Shown here: positions 7,245 through 15,823 of the stretch, one piece after another
How positions within the stretch are numbered: position 1 is the first letter of the stretch
How the letters are laid out: the number at the start of each line of letters is the position of its first letter
From: Nonomuraea antri
GTDB lineage: Bacteria > Actinomycetota > Actinomycetes > Streptosporangiales > Streptosporangiaceae
Direction: 5' to 3'
Length of the DNA stretch: 64,000 nucleotides
NCBI RefSeq assembly: GCF_013283785.1
Contig: NZ_JABCPZ010000005.1
Location: forward strand, 54,515 to 118,514
Program-made: the position numbers and the translations under genes
The notes under the pieces: model-generated
Databases searched by the model: none
Seen by the model: the letters and a program-made list of their open reading frames with translations, nothing else
What the model was told of the DNA's origin: nothing

Positions 7245-8178
7245 GCGCGACCCTTCCGACGAGCCGACGCCTGCGTCCGACTCCGTCCCAGGCTCCGTGC
7301 CAGCCCCTGGGCCAGCCTCTGAACCCGCCTCTGAGCTGGAGGCCGAGTTGCTGGCGCTCGGCGGGCTGCTCGACCTCGACGCGCCCGCACCGCCGCCCGC
7401 GGACGTGGCCGCCCGCGTCCGCGCCCGCCTGGAATCCCCCGACGAAGCGCCCGGCGAAGCCTCCAGCGAAGCGCCCGACGAATCTCCCGACGAAGCCCCC
7501 GATGAAACGCCCGGCGAAGCCCCCGACGAGGTGTCCGGCGGGGCGCCCGTCAGGCGGCATCGGCCGGCCGGGCGTCCCACGCGTCCCGGGTGGTCCCGGC
7601 GGACCAGGTGGAAGGTGGTGACGGCGGTCGTTCTCGCGATCGTCGCCGTCACCGCGGCCACCCCCCAGGGCCGGGCGGCCGTGGCGCGGATCCTGCGCTT
7701 CGCCGGCATCGAGCTGCAGGTCGGGGAGACCACCCCGCCACCCGTCACCACCACCGCGCCGCTGCCGGGCGAACGCACCGTCCCGCCGAGCGACCTCGGC
7801 GGCCGGGCGAAGTTCCCGGTCAGGACCATCACCGCGCTCGGACCGCCAGAGAAGACCACCGTCGCCGACGCCGGCCGCGTGGTCTCGATGTTCTGGCCGG
7901 GCGGCATCAGGCTCGACCAGTTCGACGGCGGGGTCAGCCCGTTCTTCTTCAAGAAACTCGGGCCGCCAGGACCCGAGTACGTCCAGGTCGGCGGGCGGCA
8001 GGCGTGGTGGGTGCCCGGCGAACATCCGCTCGGCTACCTGTGGCGCGAGGACGGCTCGGTGCTGCCGCTGCGCCAGGCCGAGCCCACGCTCATCTGGCAG
8101 CGGGACACGGTCGGCTTCCGGCTGGAAGGCGCGGGGAGCAGGGAACGCGCGATCGAGCTGGCCGAATCACTCCGGTGA
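7231..8178 (+). CDS. Putative anti-sigma / membrane protein with acidic repeat
   Basis: The 315-residue product has an acidic Pro/Ala-rich cytoplasmic part, a tetrapeptide-like repeat (variants of EAPD/EAPG) at about residues 68-104, one membrane helix (about 130-147) and an extracytoplasmic domain with VGGRQAWWVPGEHPLGYLWREDG and a terminal RAIELAESLR. The last part resembles DUF4367-type domains often found in anti-sigma proteins. It overlaps the ECF sigma gene by 14 nt and carries its own SD (GGGAGGAGG). No ZAS zinc motif (HxxxCxxC) is present, so any anti-sigma role is inferred from position and topology. Confidence 0.75.
   Translation: MNSDERDPSDEPTPASDSVPGSVPAPGPASEPASELEAELLALGGLLDLDAPAPPPADVAARVRARLESPDEAPGEASSEAPDESPDEAPDETPGEAPDEVSGGAPVRRHRPAGRPTRPGWSRRTRWKVVTAVVLAIVAVTAATPQGRAAVARILRFAGIELQVGETTPPPVTTTAPLPGERTVPPSDLGGRAKFPVRTITALGPPEKTTVADAGRVVSMFWPGGIRLDQFDGGVSPFFFKKLGPPGPEYVQVGGRQAWWVPGEHPLGYLWREDGSVLPLRQAEPTLIWQRDTVGFRLEGAGSRERAIELAESLR
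7431..7542 (+). repeat. 12-nt coding repeat (Glu-Ala-Pro-Asp type)
   Basis: About nine degenerate copies of a 12-nt unit (GAAGCGCCCGAC and variants) encode an acidic linker just before the membrane helix of the protein. Such arrays vary in copy number. Confidence 0.7.
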
Positions 8179-8188
8179 GCCTGCCGAA

Positions 8189-9217
8189 TCACTCCGGTGA
8201 ACTGACCAGCCAGCCGTCGATCTCCGTCAGCAGCTCCTTGCGCACCGACTCGGGCGCCGTGGACGACCTGATCGACTGCCTGGCCAGCTCGGAGATCTCG
8301 GCGTCGGTGAAGCCGTAGGTGTCGCGGGCCAGCTCGTACTGGCGCAGCAGCCGCGCGCCGAACAGCAGCGGGTCGTCGGAGCCCAGCGCGATGGGCACCC
8401 CGGCGTCGAACAGCCGCCGCACCGGTACGTCGCCGGCCCGCTCGGCCACGCCCAGGCCCACGTTGGACGTGGGGCAGACCTCGCAGCAGATCTGCCGGTC
8501 GGCCAGGCGTTCCATCAGCCGCGGGTCCTCGGCGGCGCGTACGCCGTGGCCGACGCGGTCGGCGGCCAGGTCGTCCACGCACTGGGCGACGCTGCGCGGC
8601 CCGAGCAGCTCGCCGCCGTGCGGCACGGCCAGCAGCCCGGCGCGCTTGGCGATCCTGAACGCGCGCTCGAACTCGCGTGCCTCGCCGCGCCGCTCGTCGT
8701 TGGACAGCCCGAAGCCGACCACGCCCTTGCCCGCGTACTGGGCGGCGAGCCTGGCCAGGGTGTTGGCGTCGAGCGGGTGCTTGGTCCGGTTCGCCGCCAC
8801 GACCACCGCCATGCCCACCCGGGCGTGCTCGGCGGCCTTGGCGACGGCGTCCAGCATGAGTTCGAGCGTGGCGGTGAGCCCGCCGAAGCGCTGCGCGAAC
8901 CCGGACGGATCGACCTGGATCTCCAGCCACCGCGACCCGGCGGCGGCCTCGTCCTCGGCGGTCTCGCGCATCAGCCGGTAGACGTGCTCGGGAGTGCTCA
9001 GCACGGACCTGGCGATGTCGTAGAGCCGCTGGAAGCGGAACCAGCCGCGTTCGTCGGTGGCCCGCAGCTTGGGCGGCCAGTCCTCTTCGAGCGCGTCAGG
9101 CAGGTGCAGTCCCTGTTCCCTGGCCAGTTCGATCAGCGTCGAGTGCCGCATCGAGCCGGTGAAGTGCAGGTGCAGGTGAGCCTTCGGGAGCGAATGTAGA
9201 GGCCGTGGCATTTCCAT
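8189..9217 (-). CDS. add: Adenosine deaminase family enzyme
   Basis: The 342-residue product is a metal-dependent purine deaminase of the adenosine deaminase family, acting in the cytoplasm in purine salvage. Metal-ligand motifs are HLH (H16 and H18, in KAHLHLHFTGS), VPHGGE and GSDDP. The catalytic Glu lies in GFGLSNDE and RVGHGV supplies the second conserved His. CPTSN is also present. The first motif reads HFTGS rather than the classical HLDGS, as in an actinobacterial subgroup, so the preferred base could differ. ATGs at 9217 and 9211 are both possible; neither has a strong SD. Confidence 0.88.
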   Translation of the reverse strand: MEMPRPLHSLPKAHLHLHFTGSMRHSTLIELAREQGLHLPDALEEDWPPKLRATDERGWFRFQRLYDIARSVLSTPEHVYRLMRETAEDEAAAGSRWLEIQVDPSGFAQRFGGLTATLELMLDAVAKAAEHARVGMAVVVAANRTKHPLDANTLARLAAQYAGKGVVGFGLSNDERRGEAREFERAFRIAKRAGLLAVPHGGELLGPRSVAQCVDDLAADRVGHGVRAAEDPRLMERLADRQICCEVCPTSNVGLGVAERAGDVPVRRLFDAGVPIALGSDDPLLFGARLLRQYELARDTYGFTDAEISELARQSIRSSTAPESVRKELLTEIDGWLVSSPE

Positions 9218-9352
9218 ATCTTGCCACTCAACCCGCGGCCGGATTCGCGCGTCGGGGAGGTCGCCCCGGCTGCCTGAAGCGGGTGGACGGAGAGACCGGC
9301 CACAAGAAGATCGCCGAAGAGATCACAGCCACCGGCTGAACCAGCGGTATGG

Positions 9353-10069
9353 ATGGGGCAAATTGGGGATCAACCCTTCATGACGCCTGAGGGTCAGATG
9401 AGCGGGCAGGGATGGCGTGCGTTACTCGCGCTGACCGCGCTGGGTGTGACGGGTGCCATCATTTACGGACTCTTCTCCTCAGGTTTCGGGCGAATCCAGC
9501 GGCCCGTGGCGCAGCCGCCCGAACCCGTTCCGGTACCCGTCTCCGCCCTGGCGGCCCCGCCGGCCCGGGTGCCGTCGCCCACACCGCAGCAAGCGGCGGC
9601 GACAGGCGACGACGCGTCGGGCTCGGTCGGCAGCACCTCACCCCCCGCCACGCCACGGCACACCGCGAGCGCCTCGGGGACGGCGCTCGCGGTGATCTCC
9701 GACAACTTCTGGCTCACCTACCTGCCCGCCGGGCTCGAACGCACCGGCGGCGGGGCGATCGAGCCCGAGCCCGGCGTGGCCGGCGGCTGGGCCAGGTTCG
9801 GTTCGGCGGACGGATTCGTGGAAGCGCAGGTGGAGCACGGTAGGGTAGCCGCCGACTGGGACGGCTACCGAGCCAGGACCACACTGCTGAACGCCCGCGC
9901 GACCACGATCCGCGGCAAGCCGGCGGTGGTGGGCAAGCACCCCAGCGGCGGCCGGATGATCGTCTGGCTGGAGCGCGTGGGCACCGGAGCGTGGATCCGC
10001 GTGAGCGAATCGCTGGGCAAAGAGCTGCTGGCTATTGCCGCCTCGGTCAAGGCTCCTGTAGGAGACTAG
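9353..10069 (+). CDS. Membrane protein with C-terminal WLER-type domain
   Basis: The 238-residue product has a short cytoplasmic N-terminus, a membrane helix (about 22-42), a Pro/Ala/Ser linker (50-110) and a folded domain (about 112-234). That domain contains TYLPAGLER, RGKPAVVG and IVWLERVGTGAWIRVS, then a helix ending LLAIAASVK. The domain recurs in the next lipoprotein and three times in the product starting at 11163. Starts at 9353, 9380 or 9398 are possible. I know no characterised relative. The domain resembles the DUF4367-like domains of anti-sigma proteins. Confidence 0.75.
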   Translation: MGQIGDQPFMTPEGQMSGQGWRALLALTALGVTGAIIYGLFSSGFGRIQRPVAQPPEPVPVPVSALAAPPARVPSPTPQQAAATGDDASGSVGSTSPPATPRHTASASGTALAVISDNFWLTYLPAGLERTGGGAIEPEPGVAGGWARFGSADGFVEAQVEHGRVAADWDGYRARTTLLNARATTIRGKPAVVGKHPSGGRMIVWLERVGTGAWIRVSESLGKELLAIAASVKAPVGD

Positions 10070-10110
10070 GAGCCTTTTCCCAGATATCTCATGACAGTCA
10101 CGGGGGAGCG

Positions 10111-10590
10111 ATGCGGCGTCTTGCGGCGATCGTCCTCGTGCTCGGGTTGTCCGCGTGCGGCGCGGCGGAACCCGCGGCGGTGACGCCGTCGCCGTCGCAG
10201 AAGGCGGTCGCGCGCAAGGGCGTGACGCTGGCCTGCGGCACCCGCAAGGTGGTGATCCCCGCACCGGCCGAGAATCTGGAGCGGGCGGGCTCGTTCGCGC
10301 GGCTGGGCTCGCTGCGCCGCCGGCTCAAGGTCAGGGGCGTGCTCTGGCGCGACGGTGACGAGCAGCTTCGCGTGGGCGTGGTGTGCGGGGTGCGCACGGC
10401 CGAGCAGTTCGCCACGCTGGTGGCCGGCTCCCGGCTGACCGCGTACCAGGGGAAACCGGCGCTGCGCTGGAACACCCGCGGCGGCCTGCGTCATCATCTG
10501 TGGCTCGACCGGCCGGGCGTGGCCGTCTACCTGGCCGCCACCCCGGGCGTGGCCGCCCAGATCAGCAAGGTCGCGGCCGGCGTCAAGTGA
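10111..10590 (+). CDS. Lipoprotein with WLDRPG-type domain
   Basis: The 159-residue product has a lipoprotein signal peptide with lipobox LSAC and acylated C16. A short linker and one compact domain follow (VLWRDGDEQLRVGV, YQGKPALRW, HLWLDRPGVAVYLA), ending in the helix VAAQISKVAAGVK. The same domain occurs in both flanking membrane proteins. GGGGGAG precedes the ATG at good spacing. It is exported and lipid-anchored. The function is unknown; the context suggests an extracytoplasmic partner of the adjacent sigma/anti-sigma pair. Confidence 0.8.
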   Translation: MRRLAAIVLVLGLSACGAAEPAAVTPSPSQKAVARKGVTLACGTRKVVIPAPAENLERAGSFARLGSLRRRLKVRGVLWRDGDEQLRVGVVCGVRTAEQFATLVAGSRLTAYQGKPALRWNTRGGLRHHLWLDRPGVAVYLAATPGVAAQISKVAAGVK

Positions 10591-10603
10591 CCGGGCGCCC
10601 GGT

Positions 10604-10647
10604 GTTCGGGGCGTTCGGGCAACCCTTTGGGCGGTTCGGGCGTAGGT
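10604..10647 (+). promoter_or_regulatory. Candidate ECF-type promoter with TTCGGG repeats
   Basis: AACC at 10621-10624 and CGTAGG at 10641-10646, about 16 bp apart, match the general ECF pattern (AAC in the -35, CGT in the -10) just before a sigma factor gene. Three TTCGGG copies (10604, 10614 and 10634) surround it. It may be autoregulated. Confidence 0.4.
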
Positions 10648-10654
10648 AGAGGTC

Positions 10655-11170
10655 ATGGACAGTCCGATGGGGTTCGCGGAGTTCGTCGCGGCCCGGGGCA
10701 CGAGCCTGCTGCGGCTGGCGTACCTGACGTGCGGCCAGGCCGGCGGCGCCAGGGACGAGGCCGAGGACGTGCTGCAGACCGCGCTCGAACGCGCCTGCCG
10801 CCACTGGTCGCGGCTGCGCGCGGGCGCCGACCCTGAACCGTACGTACGCAAGATCATCGTCAACACGGCGATCAGCCGGGCGCGGCGCAGGGCGATCCTG
10901 CGGATCATCCCCACGGGCACGCTGCCCGAGCCGCCCGTGCCCGCGCCGACCGGCGGCGTCGAGCTCAGGCAGGTGCTCAGCGAGGGCCTGCGGGCGCTGC
11001 CGCCCAGGCAGCGGGCGGTGCTGGTGCTGCGGTTCTGGGAGGACCTGACCGAGGCGCAGACGGCCGAGGTGCTCGGCTGCTCGATCGGGACGGTCAAGAG
11101 CCAGGCCGCCAAGGGGCTGGCCAAGCTGCGCGGAATGGTCGTGCTGGAGGGAGTGTCCGAGGATGCTTGA
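10655..11170 (+). CDS. SigE-family (ECF-type) RNA polymerase sigma factor
   Basis: The 171-residue product has region 2 (LLRLAYLTCGQ through EDVLQTALERACRHWSRL) and a sigma-4 helix-turn-helix (LPPRQRAVLVLRFWEDLTEAQTAEVLGCSIGTVKSQAAKGLAKLR, about 110-155). No SD precedes the ATG. A candidate ECF promoter ends 8 nt upstream. The 3' end overlaps the next gene by 8 nt, so it is paired with that membrane protein. Confidence 0.9.
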   Translation: MDSPMGFAEFVAARGTSLLRLAYLTCGQAGGARDEAEDVLQTALERACRHWSRLRAGADPEPYVRKIIVNTAISRARRRAILRIIPTGTLPEPPVPAPTGGVELRQVLSEGLRALPPRQRAVLVLRFWEDLTEAQTAEVLGCSIGTVKSQAAKGLAKLRGMVVLEGVSEDA

Positions 11171-12530
11171 GCAGGAGCTGCGCAGGGCGATGGCCGAGGA
11201 CACCGCGGAACTGCGCGCCACGCCCGACCTGGCGTCCAGGGCGGTGCGCGGGTCGCGGCGCCGGGCCAGGACGCGGTTCGCCGCGGTGTCGGTGGCGCTC
11301 GCCATGGCGGCGGGATTCCTCGTGTTCTTCACGTCGGCGAGGCCCGCGCCCGTCGTGGCCGCGGTCGTGGACCAGGTCGAGGTGGTCGGGCTGCCGCCCG
11401 ACCCGGGCACCGCCCGTCCTGGACGCGTCACGCACGGATCCCTGCGCGGCGCCACGATGACCTGGGGCTCCGGTGGCGACCTGATCCGCGTCACCGTCTA
11501 CCGCGGCGCCGGCGTGGTGAACCCGGCCGACCTCGGCCGGCTCCGCCTGCTGGGCGAGGGGGCGCAGGGCAGCCCCACCAGCGTCAGGGGCAGGGCGGGA
11601 CGGCTGGCCCACGGGGGCACCGACCTCCTCTGGATGGAACGGCCCGGCCTGCTGCTGCGCGTCACCGTCGGCGAGCGCCGCACGGAGTACCTGCGTCCCG
11701 TGGCGGAAGGGCTGCGGCCCGCCGACCCGACGGGCCCGGCCGGCGGCGTCTTCGAGGGCATGCGCATCGGCTACCTGCCGGACGGCGTGCACCTCTCCGG
11801 CGTGTCTGAACTCGGCGGCGCGGACGTCCACCCGCGGGTCAAGCGCTGGGAGGGCGCGGACGGCCGGGCCGTGGCCCTGTACTCGGAACGGCGGCCCGGG
11901 CTCGACCTGGCCCGGTGGGCCGACGAGCTGAAGGGCCTGCGGCTCGGCCCGCCGACCCAGGTCAACGGCCGCAACGTGCACCCCGCCCTGACGGGGGACG
12001 CCCGGGTGTGGACGGCGCCCACCGGGCAGACGTTCGCGCTCAGCGTCACCGGGAACCTGGCGGACGAACTGGACCGGATACTCGCCGGGATCGTCCCGGT
12101 CCCTCCCCGCGCGGGGGCCGTGTTCGAGGGGATCGACGTCGGGTTCGTCCCGCAATGGCTGGAGACCGGCGGCCAGGTGACCGAGCGGCACGGCGCGCGC
12201 GGCGTGGACTGGCGCGACGTCGACGGACGCCTGCTGCGCGTCGAGACGATCACCGGCGCGGACACGCTGGACGAGCTCGCCGAGACCGCCTGGCCGCCGG
12301 GCGAGCGGCCGGTGGAGCTCCGCCGCACGACAGAGCACCACAAACCCGCCTACGAGGGATGGGTGCGCCTCGCCGACGGCTCGCCGCAGCGACGGGTCGT
12401 CATGTGGCTGGAACGCCCGGGATTCGGCGTGCGCGTGCAGGTCAGCGACGATCTCGCGGGCAAGCTGCGCGACGTGCTCGACGGCATCTTCGTGCCAGGC
12501 CCGAACGACCCGACGCCGGAAAGCTCATGA
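11163..12530 (+). CDS. Sigma-coupled membrane protein with three repeated extracytoplasmic domains
   Basis: The 455-residue product has a cytoplasmic N-terminus of about 38 residues, a membrane helix (39-57) and three tandem domains (about 70-185, 196-312 and 319-444). Each domain ends in a strand-turn-strand and helix. Domains 1 and 3 carry LLWMERPGLLLRV and VMWLERPGFGVRV; domain 2 is divergent (VWTAPTGQTFALSV). Domains 2 and 3 both open with VFEG(M/I)xxG(Y/F)(L/V)P. The 8-nt overlap with the sigma gene and the topology suggest an anti-sigma or sensor protein, but no known anti-sigma motif is visible. Confidence 0.75.
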   Translation: MLEQELRRAMAEDTAELRATPDLASRAVRGSRRRARTRFAAVSVALAMAAGFLVFFTSARPAPVVAAVVDQVEVVGLPPDPGTARPGRVTHGSLRGATMTWGSGGDLIRVTVYRGAGVVNPADLGRLRLLGEGAQGSPTSVRGRAGRLAHGGTDLLWMERPGLLLRVTVGERRTEYLRPVAEGLRPADPTGPAGGVFEGMRIGYLPDGVHLSGVSELGGADVHPRVKRWEGADGRAVALYSERRPGLDLARWADELKGLRLGPPTQVNGRNVHPALTGDARVWTAPTGQTFALSVTGNLADELDRILAGIVPVPPRAGAVFEGIDVGFVPQWLETGGQVTERHGARGVDWRDVDGRLLRVETITGADTLDELAETAWPPGERPVELRRTTEHHKPAYEGWVRLADGSPQRRVVMWLERPGFGVRVQVSDDLAGKLRDVLDGIFVPGPNDPTPESS

Positions 12531-12574
12531 ACCGGCGGCGAGGCTCCATGCGGGCCCCGCCGCCGACTCACTCG

Positions 12575-13783
12575 TCAGTGCGCTTCCGACAGCAGCTTGG
12601 CCATCCGGCTGACGCCCTCGACCAGGTCGTCGTCGCCCAGCGCGTACGACAGGCGGAAGTAGCCAGGCGTGCCGAACGCCTCACCGGGCACCACCGCGAC
12701 CTCGGCCGCCTCCAGGATCAGCTCGGCCAGCTCGGCCGACGACTGCGGCCGCCGCCCGCGCAGCTCCTTGCCGATCAGCTCCTTGACCGAGGGATATACG
12801 TAGAACGCCCCCTTCGGTTCCGGGCACAACACGCCCGGGATCTCGTTGAGCATCCGAACCATCGTCTGGCGGCGCCGGTCGAAGGCCGCGCGCATCTCGG
12901 CCACCGCCGACAGGTCGCCGGAGACGGCGGCGAGCGCGGCCATCTGGGAGACGTTCGAGACGTTGGACGTGGCGTGCGACTGCAGGTTCGTGGCCGCCTT
13001 GACCACGTCGGACGGGCCGATCAGCCAGCCCACCCGCCAGCCGGTCATCGCGTACGTCTTGGCCACGCCGTTCAGGATCACCACCCGGTCGCCGAGCTCG
13101 GGCACGGCGGTGGCGATGCTGGTGAACTCGGCGCCGCCGTACGTCAGGTGCTCGTAGATCTCGTCGGTGACGACCCACAGGCCGTGCTCCGCGGCCCAGC
13201 GGCCGATCGCGATCGTCTGCTCGCGCGAGTAGACGGCGCCCGTCGGGTTGGACGGCGAGACGAACAGCAGCACCTTCGTGCGCTCGGTGCGCGCCGCCTC
13301 CAGCTGCTCGACGCTCGCGAGGTATCCGGTGGACTCGTCGGTGACCACGTCCACCTGCACGCCACCGGCCAGCTTGATCGCCTCGGGGTAGGTGGTCCAG
13401 TACGGCGCCACGACCAGGACCTCGTCGCCCGGGTCGAGCAGCGTCGCGAACGCCTGGTAGACGGCCTGCTTGCCGCCGTTGGTGACCAGGACCTGCGACG
13501 CCTCGACCCGGTAGCCGGAGTCGCGCAGCGTCTTGGCGGCGATGGCCTGCTTGAGCTCGGGCAGCCCGCCGGCCGGGGTGTACTTGTGGTGACGCGGGTC
13601 GCGGGCCGCCGCCACGGCGGCGTCCACGATGTAGCCGGGCGTCGGGAAGTCGGGCTCGCCCGCGCCGAAGCCGATGACCGGGCGTCCCGCCGCCTTCATC
13701 GCCTTCGCCTTGGCGTCCACGGCGAGTGTGGCGGACTCGGAAATCGAGGAAATTCTGGTGGAGATACGGGGTCGGGTGGACAT
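12575..13783 (-). CDS. aspC: Pyridoxal-phosphate-dependent aspartate aminotransferase
   Basis: The 402-residue product is a class I/II aminotransferase of subgroup Ib, transferring the amino group between aspartate and 2-oxoglutarate. Visible are [10 protein letters not shown], the substrate-loop Tyr ([14 protein letters not shown]), [14 protein letters not shown], the PLP Tyr region [11 protein letters not shown], and the Schiff-base Lys in [16 protein letters not shown]. The C-terminal FRLSYA holds the carboxylate-binding Arg. ATG 13783 directly follows GGAGGC, a very short SD spacing. It is divergent from tRNA-Trp/secE. Confidence 0.92.
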   Translation of the reverse strand: MSTRPRISTRISSISESATLAVDAKAKAMKAAGRPVIGFGAGEPDFPTPGYIVDAAVAAARDPRHHKYTPAGGLPELKQAIAAKTLRDSGYRVEASQVLVTNGGKQAVYQAFATLLDPGDEVLVVAPYWTTYPEAIKLAGGVQVDVVTDESTGYLASVEQLEAARTERTKVLLFVSPSNPTGAVYSREQTIAIGRWAAEHGLWVVTDEIYEHLTYGGAEFTSIATAVPELGDRVVILNGVAKTYAMTGWRVGWLIGPSDVVKAATNLQSHATSNVSNVSQMAALAAVSGDLSAVAEMRAAFDRRRQTMVRMLNEIPGVLCPEPKGAFYVYPSVKELIGKELRGRRPQSSAELAELILEAAEVAVVPGEAFGTPGYFRLSYALGDDDLVEGVSRMAKLLSEAH

Positions 13784-13841
13784 GCCTCCATGCTCCCACG
13801 CGGCTCCAACGCGGTCGTGACCTGGGCGATCAGGTTCCGGT

Positions 13842-13870
13842 TCGACGTAACGGTCATTCCCCCGTATGAT
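13842..13870 (+). promoter_or_regulatory. Candidate promoter upstream of tRNA-Trp
   Basis: TCGACG (13842-13847) and TATGAT (13865-13870) are separated by 17 bp. A second -10-like TAGTGT at 13933-13938 would give a very short 5' leader for the tRNA. Either could drive the tRNA, and perhaps secE-nusG. Confidence 0.45.
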
Positions 13871-13950
13871 TTCGCCTGGTCGTACCGCCGCATGTCGACG
13901 GAGGTTCGGTCCAGGCAGTGAGTCGATCAGGGTAGTGTGGTTGACGACAT

Positions 13951-14023
13951 AGGGCACTGGCGCAATTGGTAGCGCACCGGTCTCCAAAACCGGCGGTTGG
14001 GGGTTCGAGTCCCTCGTGCCCTG
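13951..14023 (+). tRNA. trnW: tRNA-Trp (CCA anticodon)
   Basis: The full cloverleaf is visible: acceptor AGGGCAC with GTGCCCT, D-stem GCGC/GCGC, anticodon stem CCGGT/ACCGG with loop CTCCAAA (anticodon CCA at 13984-13986), and T-arm with loop TTCGAGT. The discriminator base is G14023 and the 3' CCA is not encoded. A position just before secE-nusG is common in actinomycetes. Confidence 0.97.
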
Positions 14024-14100
14024 CGAGTGCGGTCCGCGCAAACGAGGCGTGTAAGCGCGCCGCAAAACTGCGTTGGATACGACAGATTCAGGTGAGGACT

Positions 14101-14352
14101 GTGGCGATCGACACGCGCGGCGAGACCGCAGGCAAGCCTAGTGGCGAGAAGAAGACACGCACTTCGCCTGCCCTTTTCTACCGGCAGGTCGTCAACGAGC
14201 TTCGTAAGGTCATCTGGCCGACACGCAAGGATCTCATCACCTACACCACGGTCGTTCTGATATTCGTTCTGATCATGGTGGCGATCGTGTACGGGCTCGA
14301 TGCCGCTCTCGGCTGGGCCGTCCTCCGGATCTTCGGCGGCGACGGGGCCTGA
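14101..14352 (+). CDS. secE: Preprotein translocase subunit SecE
   Basis: The 83-residue product is the small essential subunit that clamps SecY in the membrane. It has a polar N-terminus, the conserved amphipathic segment [20 protein letters not shown] (the WPTR hallmark) and one membrane helix ([20 protein letters not shown]). GTG 14101 was chosen with AGGTGAGG upstream; GTG 14092 in the same frame is an alternative. nusG follows after 64 nt, the standard secE-nusG order. Confidence 0.93.
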   Translation: MAIDTRGETAGKPSGEKKTRTSPALFYRQVVNELRKVIWPTRKDLITYTTVVLIFVLIMVAIVYGLDAALGWAVLRIFGGDGA

Positions 14353-14416
14353 GCCTGACCCCGCCGGTGTCGCTGACGGAGTCGCCATTCGATACGACGA
14401 AAGAGGAAGAGTCACC

Positions 14417-15181
14417 GTGTCCGAGTCTTCAGTGCCGGCGGAGGAGCCCCGCGACGAGTGGGGCGACGAGTCGGAAGAGGCCGTAGAGGCCGCTGAGGAG
14501 ACCGTCGACGAGGCCGAGGTCGCCGAGGGCGAAGAAGAGCCCGCCGACGAGGCTCCCACCGTCGACGAAGTCGGTGAGGTCGACCCTGACGTCGATCCCG
14601 TCGAGGAGTTCAAGCGCTCGCTGCGCGGGCTCCCCGGTGAGTGGTACGTGATCCACTCCTACGCCGGTTACGAGAACCGGGTGAAGTCCAACATCGAGAG
14701 CCGCAACGTGTCGCTCAACATGGAGGACTACATCTACCAGGTCGAGGTGCCCACGCACACCGTCCAGGAGTTCAAGAGCGGCAAGAAGGTCCCGGTCAAG
14801 GAGCGTGTGCTGCCCGGCTACGTGCTGGTGCGCATGGAGCTGACCGACGAGTCCTGGGCCGCGGTCCGCAACACGCCCGGCGTGACCGGGTTCGTGGGCC
14901 TGTCGAACAAGCCGAGCCCGCTCAGCCTCGACGAGGTCGCCAAGCTGCTGGCGCCCGAGCCGACCGAGGAGAGCAAGAAGGCCACGGCCAAGACCGCCAC
15001 GGGCCCGACCGTCGAGTTCGAGATCGGCGAGTCCGTCACGGTCATGGACGGCCCGTTCGCCACGCTGCCCGCCTCGGTGAGCGAGATCAGCCCCGAGTCG
15101 CAGAAGCTCAAGGTCCTCGTCTCGATCTTCGGCCGCGAGACCCCGGTGGAGCTCTCGTTCAACCAGGTCTCGAAGATCTAA
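14417..15181 (+). CDS. nusG: Transcription termination/antitermination factor NusG
   Basis: The 254-residue product has an unusually long acidic N-terminal extension (about 1-70, rich in Glu), as in other actinomycetes. The NGN domain starts at [18 protein letters not shown], includes [18 protein letters not shown], and is followed by the KOW domain ([18 protein letters not shown]). It binds RNA polymerase and couples it to Rho or the ribosome. GTG 14417 follows GAGGAAG at 7-8 nt. Confidence 0.95.
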   Translation: MSESSVPAEEPRDEWGDESEEAVEAAEETVDEAEVAEGEEEPADEAPTVDEVGEVDPDVDPVEEFKRSLRGLPGEWYVIHSYAGYENRVKSNIESRNVSLNMEDYIYQVEVPTHTVQEFKSGKKVPVKERVLPGYVLVRMELTDESWAAVRNTPGVTGFVGLSNKPSPLSLDEVAKLLAPEPTEESKKATAKTATGPTVEFEIGESVTVMDGPFATLPASVSEISPESQKLKVLVSIFGRETPVELSFNQVSKI

Positions 15182-15210
15182 GACGATCACATACACTTAG
15201 ACGTTCGGTT

Positions 15211-15234
15211 GGCCGCCTCTCGCGAAGGGCGGCC
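15211..15234 (+). terminator. Hairpin between nusG and rplK
   Basis: A 7-bp perfect stem GGCCGCC/GGCGGCC with a 10-nt loop lacks a T-run. It may be a weak terminator or part of the rplK leader. Confidence 0.45.
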
Positions 15235-15299
15235 TTCCGACATGTCCGGGCCGCAACCGCGGGCCGGACGGCACTGCAATTCGACCCGGAGAAGGACAA

Positions 15300-15731
15300 A
15301 TGCCTCCGAAGAAGAAGATTGCCGCGCTGGTCAAGGTTCAGCTTCCCGCTGGCCAGGCCACCCCGGCTCCGCCGGTCGGTACCGCCCTCGGTCCGCACGG
15401 CGTCAACATCATGGACTTCGTCAAGCAGTACAACGCTGCCACGGAGGCCCAGCGGGGCAACATCATCCCCGTTGAGATCACCATTTTCGAAGACCGCAGC
15501 TTCACCTTCGTCACGAAGACGCCGCCGGCGCCCGAGCTGATCAAGAAGGCGCTGGGTCTCGACAAGGGCAGTGCGGTCCCGCACAAGGAGAAGGTCGGCA
15601 AGCTCTCCCGCGAGCAGCTGCGCAGCATCGCCGAGACCAAGATGCCCGACCTCAACGCCAACGACATCGAGGCGGCCGAGAAGATCATCGCCGGCACCGC
15701 CCGGTCGATGGGCATCACCGTAGCCGAGTAA
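15300..15731 (+). CDS. rplK: 50S ribosomal protein L11
   Basis: The 143-residue product has the usual length and signatures: the N-terminal Pro-rich thiopeptide-contact segment ([20 protein letters not shown]) and the C-terminal rRNA-binding domain ending [10 protein letters not shown]. It forms the GTPase-associated centre with 23S rRNA. GGAGAAGG precedes the ATG. rplA follows after 92 nt. Confidence 0.98.
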   Translation: MPPKKKIAALVKVQLPAGQATPAPPVGTALGPHGVNIMDFVKQYNAATEAQRGNIIPVEITIFEDRSFTFVTKTPPAPELIKKALGLDKGSAVPHKEKVGKLSREQLRSIAETKMPDLNANDIEAAEKIIAGTARSMGITVAE

Positions 15732-15748
15732 TTTCCCCAAGTCCGTAG

Positions 15749-15766
15749 GAGGGCTTGGGAGCCCTC
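15749..15766 (+). promoter_or_regulatory. Hairpin in the rplK-rplA spacer
   Basis: A perfect 7-bp stem GAGGGCT/AGCCCTC has a TGGG loop. It could be an RNA processing site, an attenuator, or an L1 autoregulatory site; the sequence alone does not decide. Confidence 0.4.
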
Positions 15767-15823
15767 TTGTGGGAGGACCCCGTCCGAGCGACCGGGGCCC
15801 GCAGACCACTCAGGAGTCATGCA

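Noticed and set aside
12530..12575. Terminator between the convergent genes at 12.5 kb
   Set aside because: Only a weak inverted repeat is visible, with no T-run, so it was not listed as a feature.
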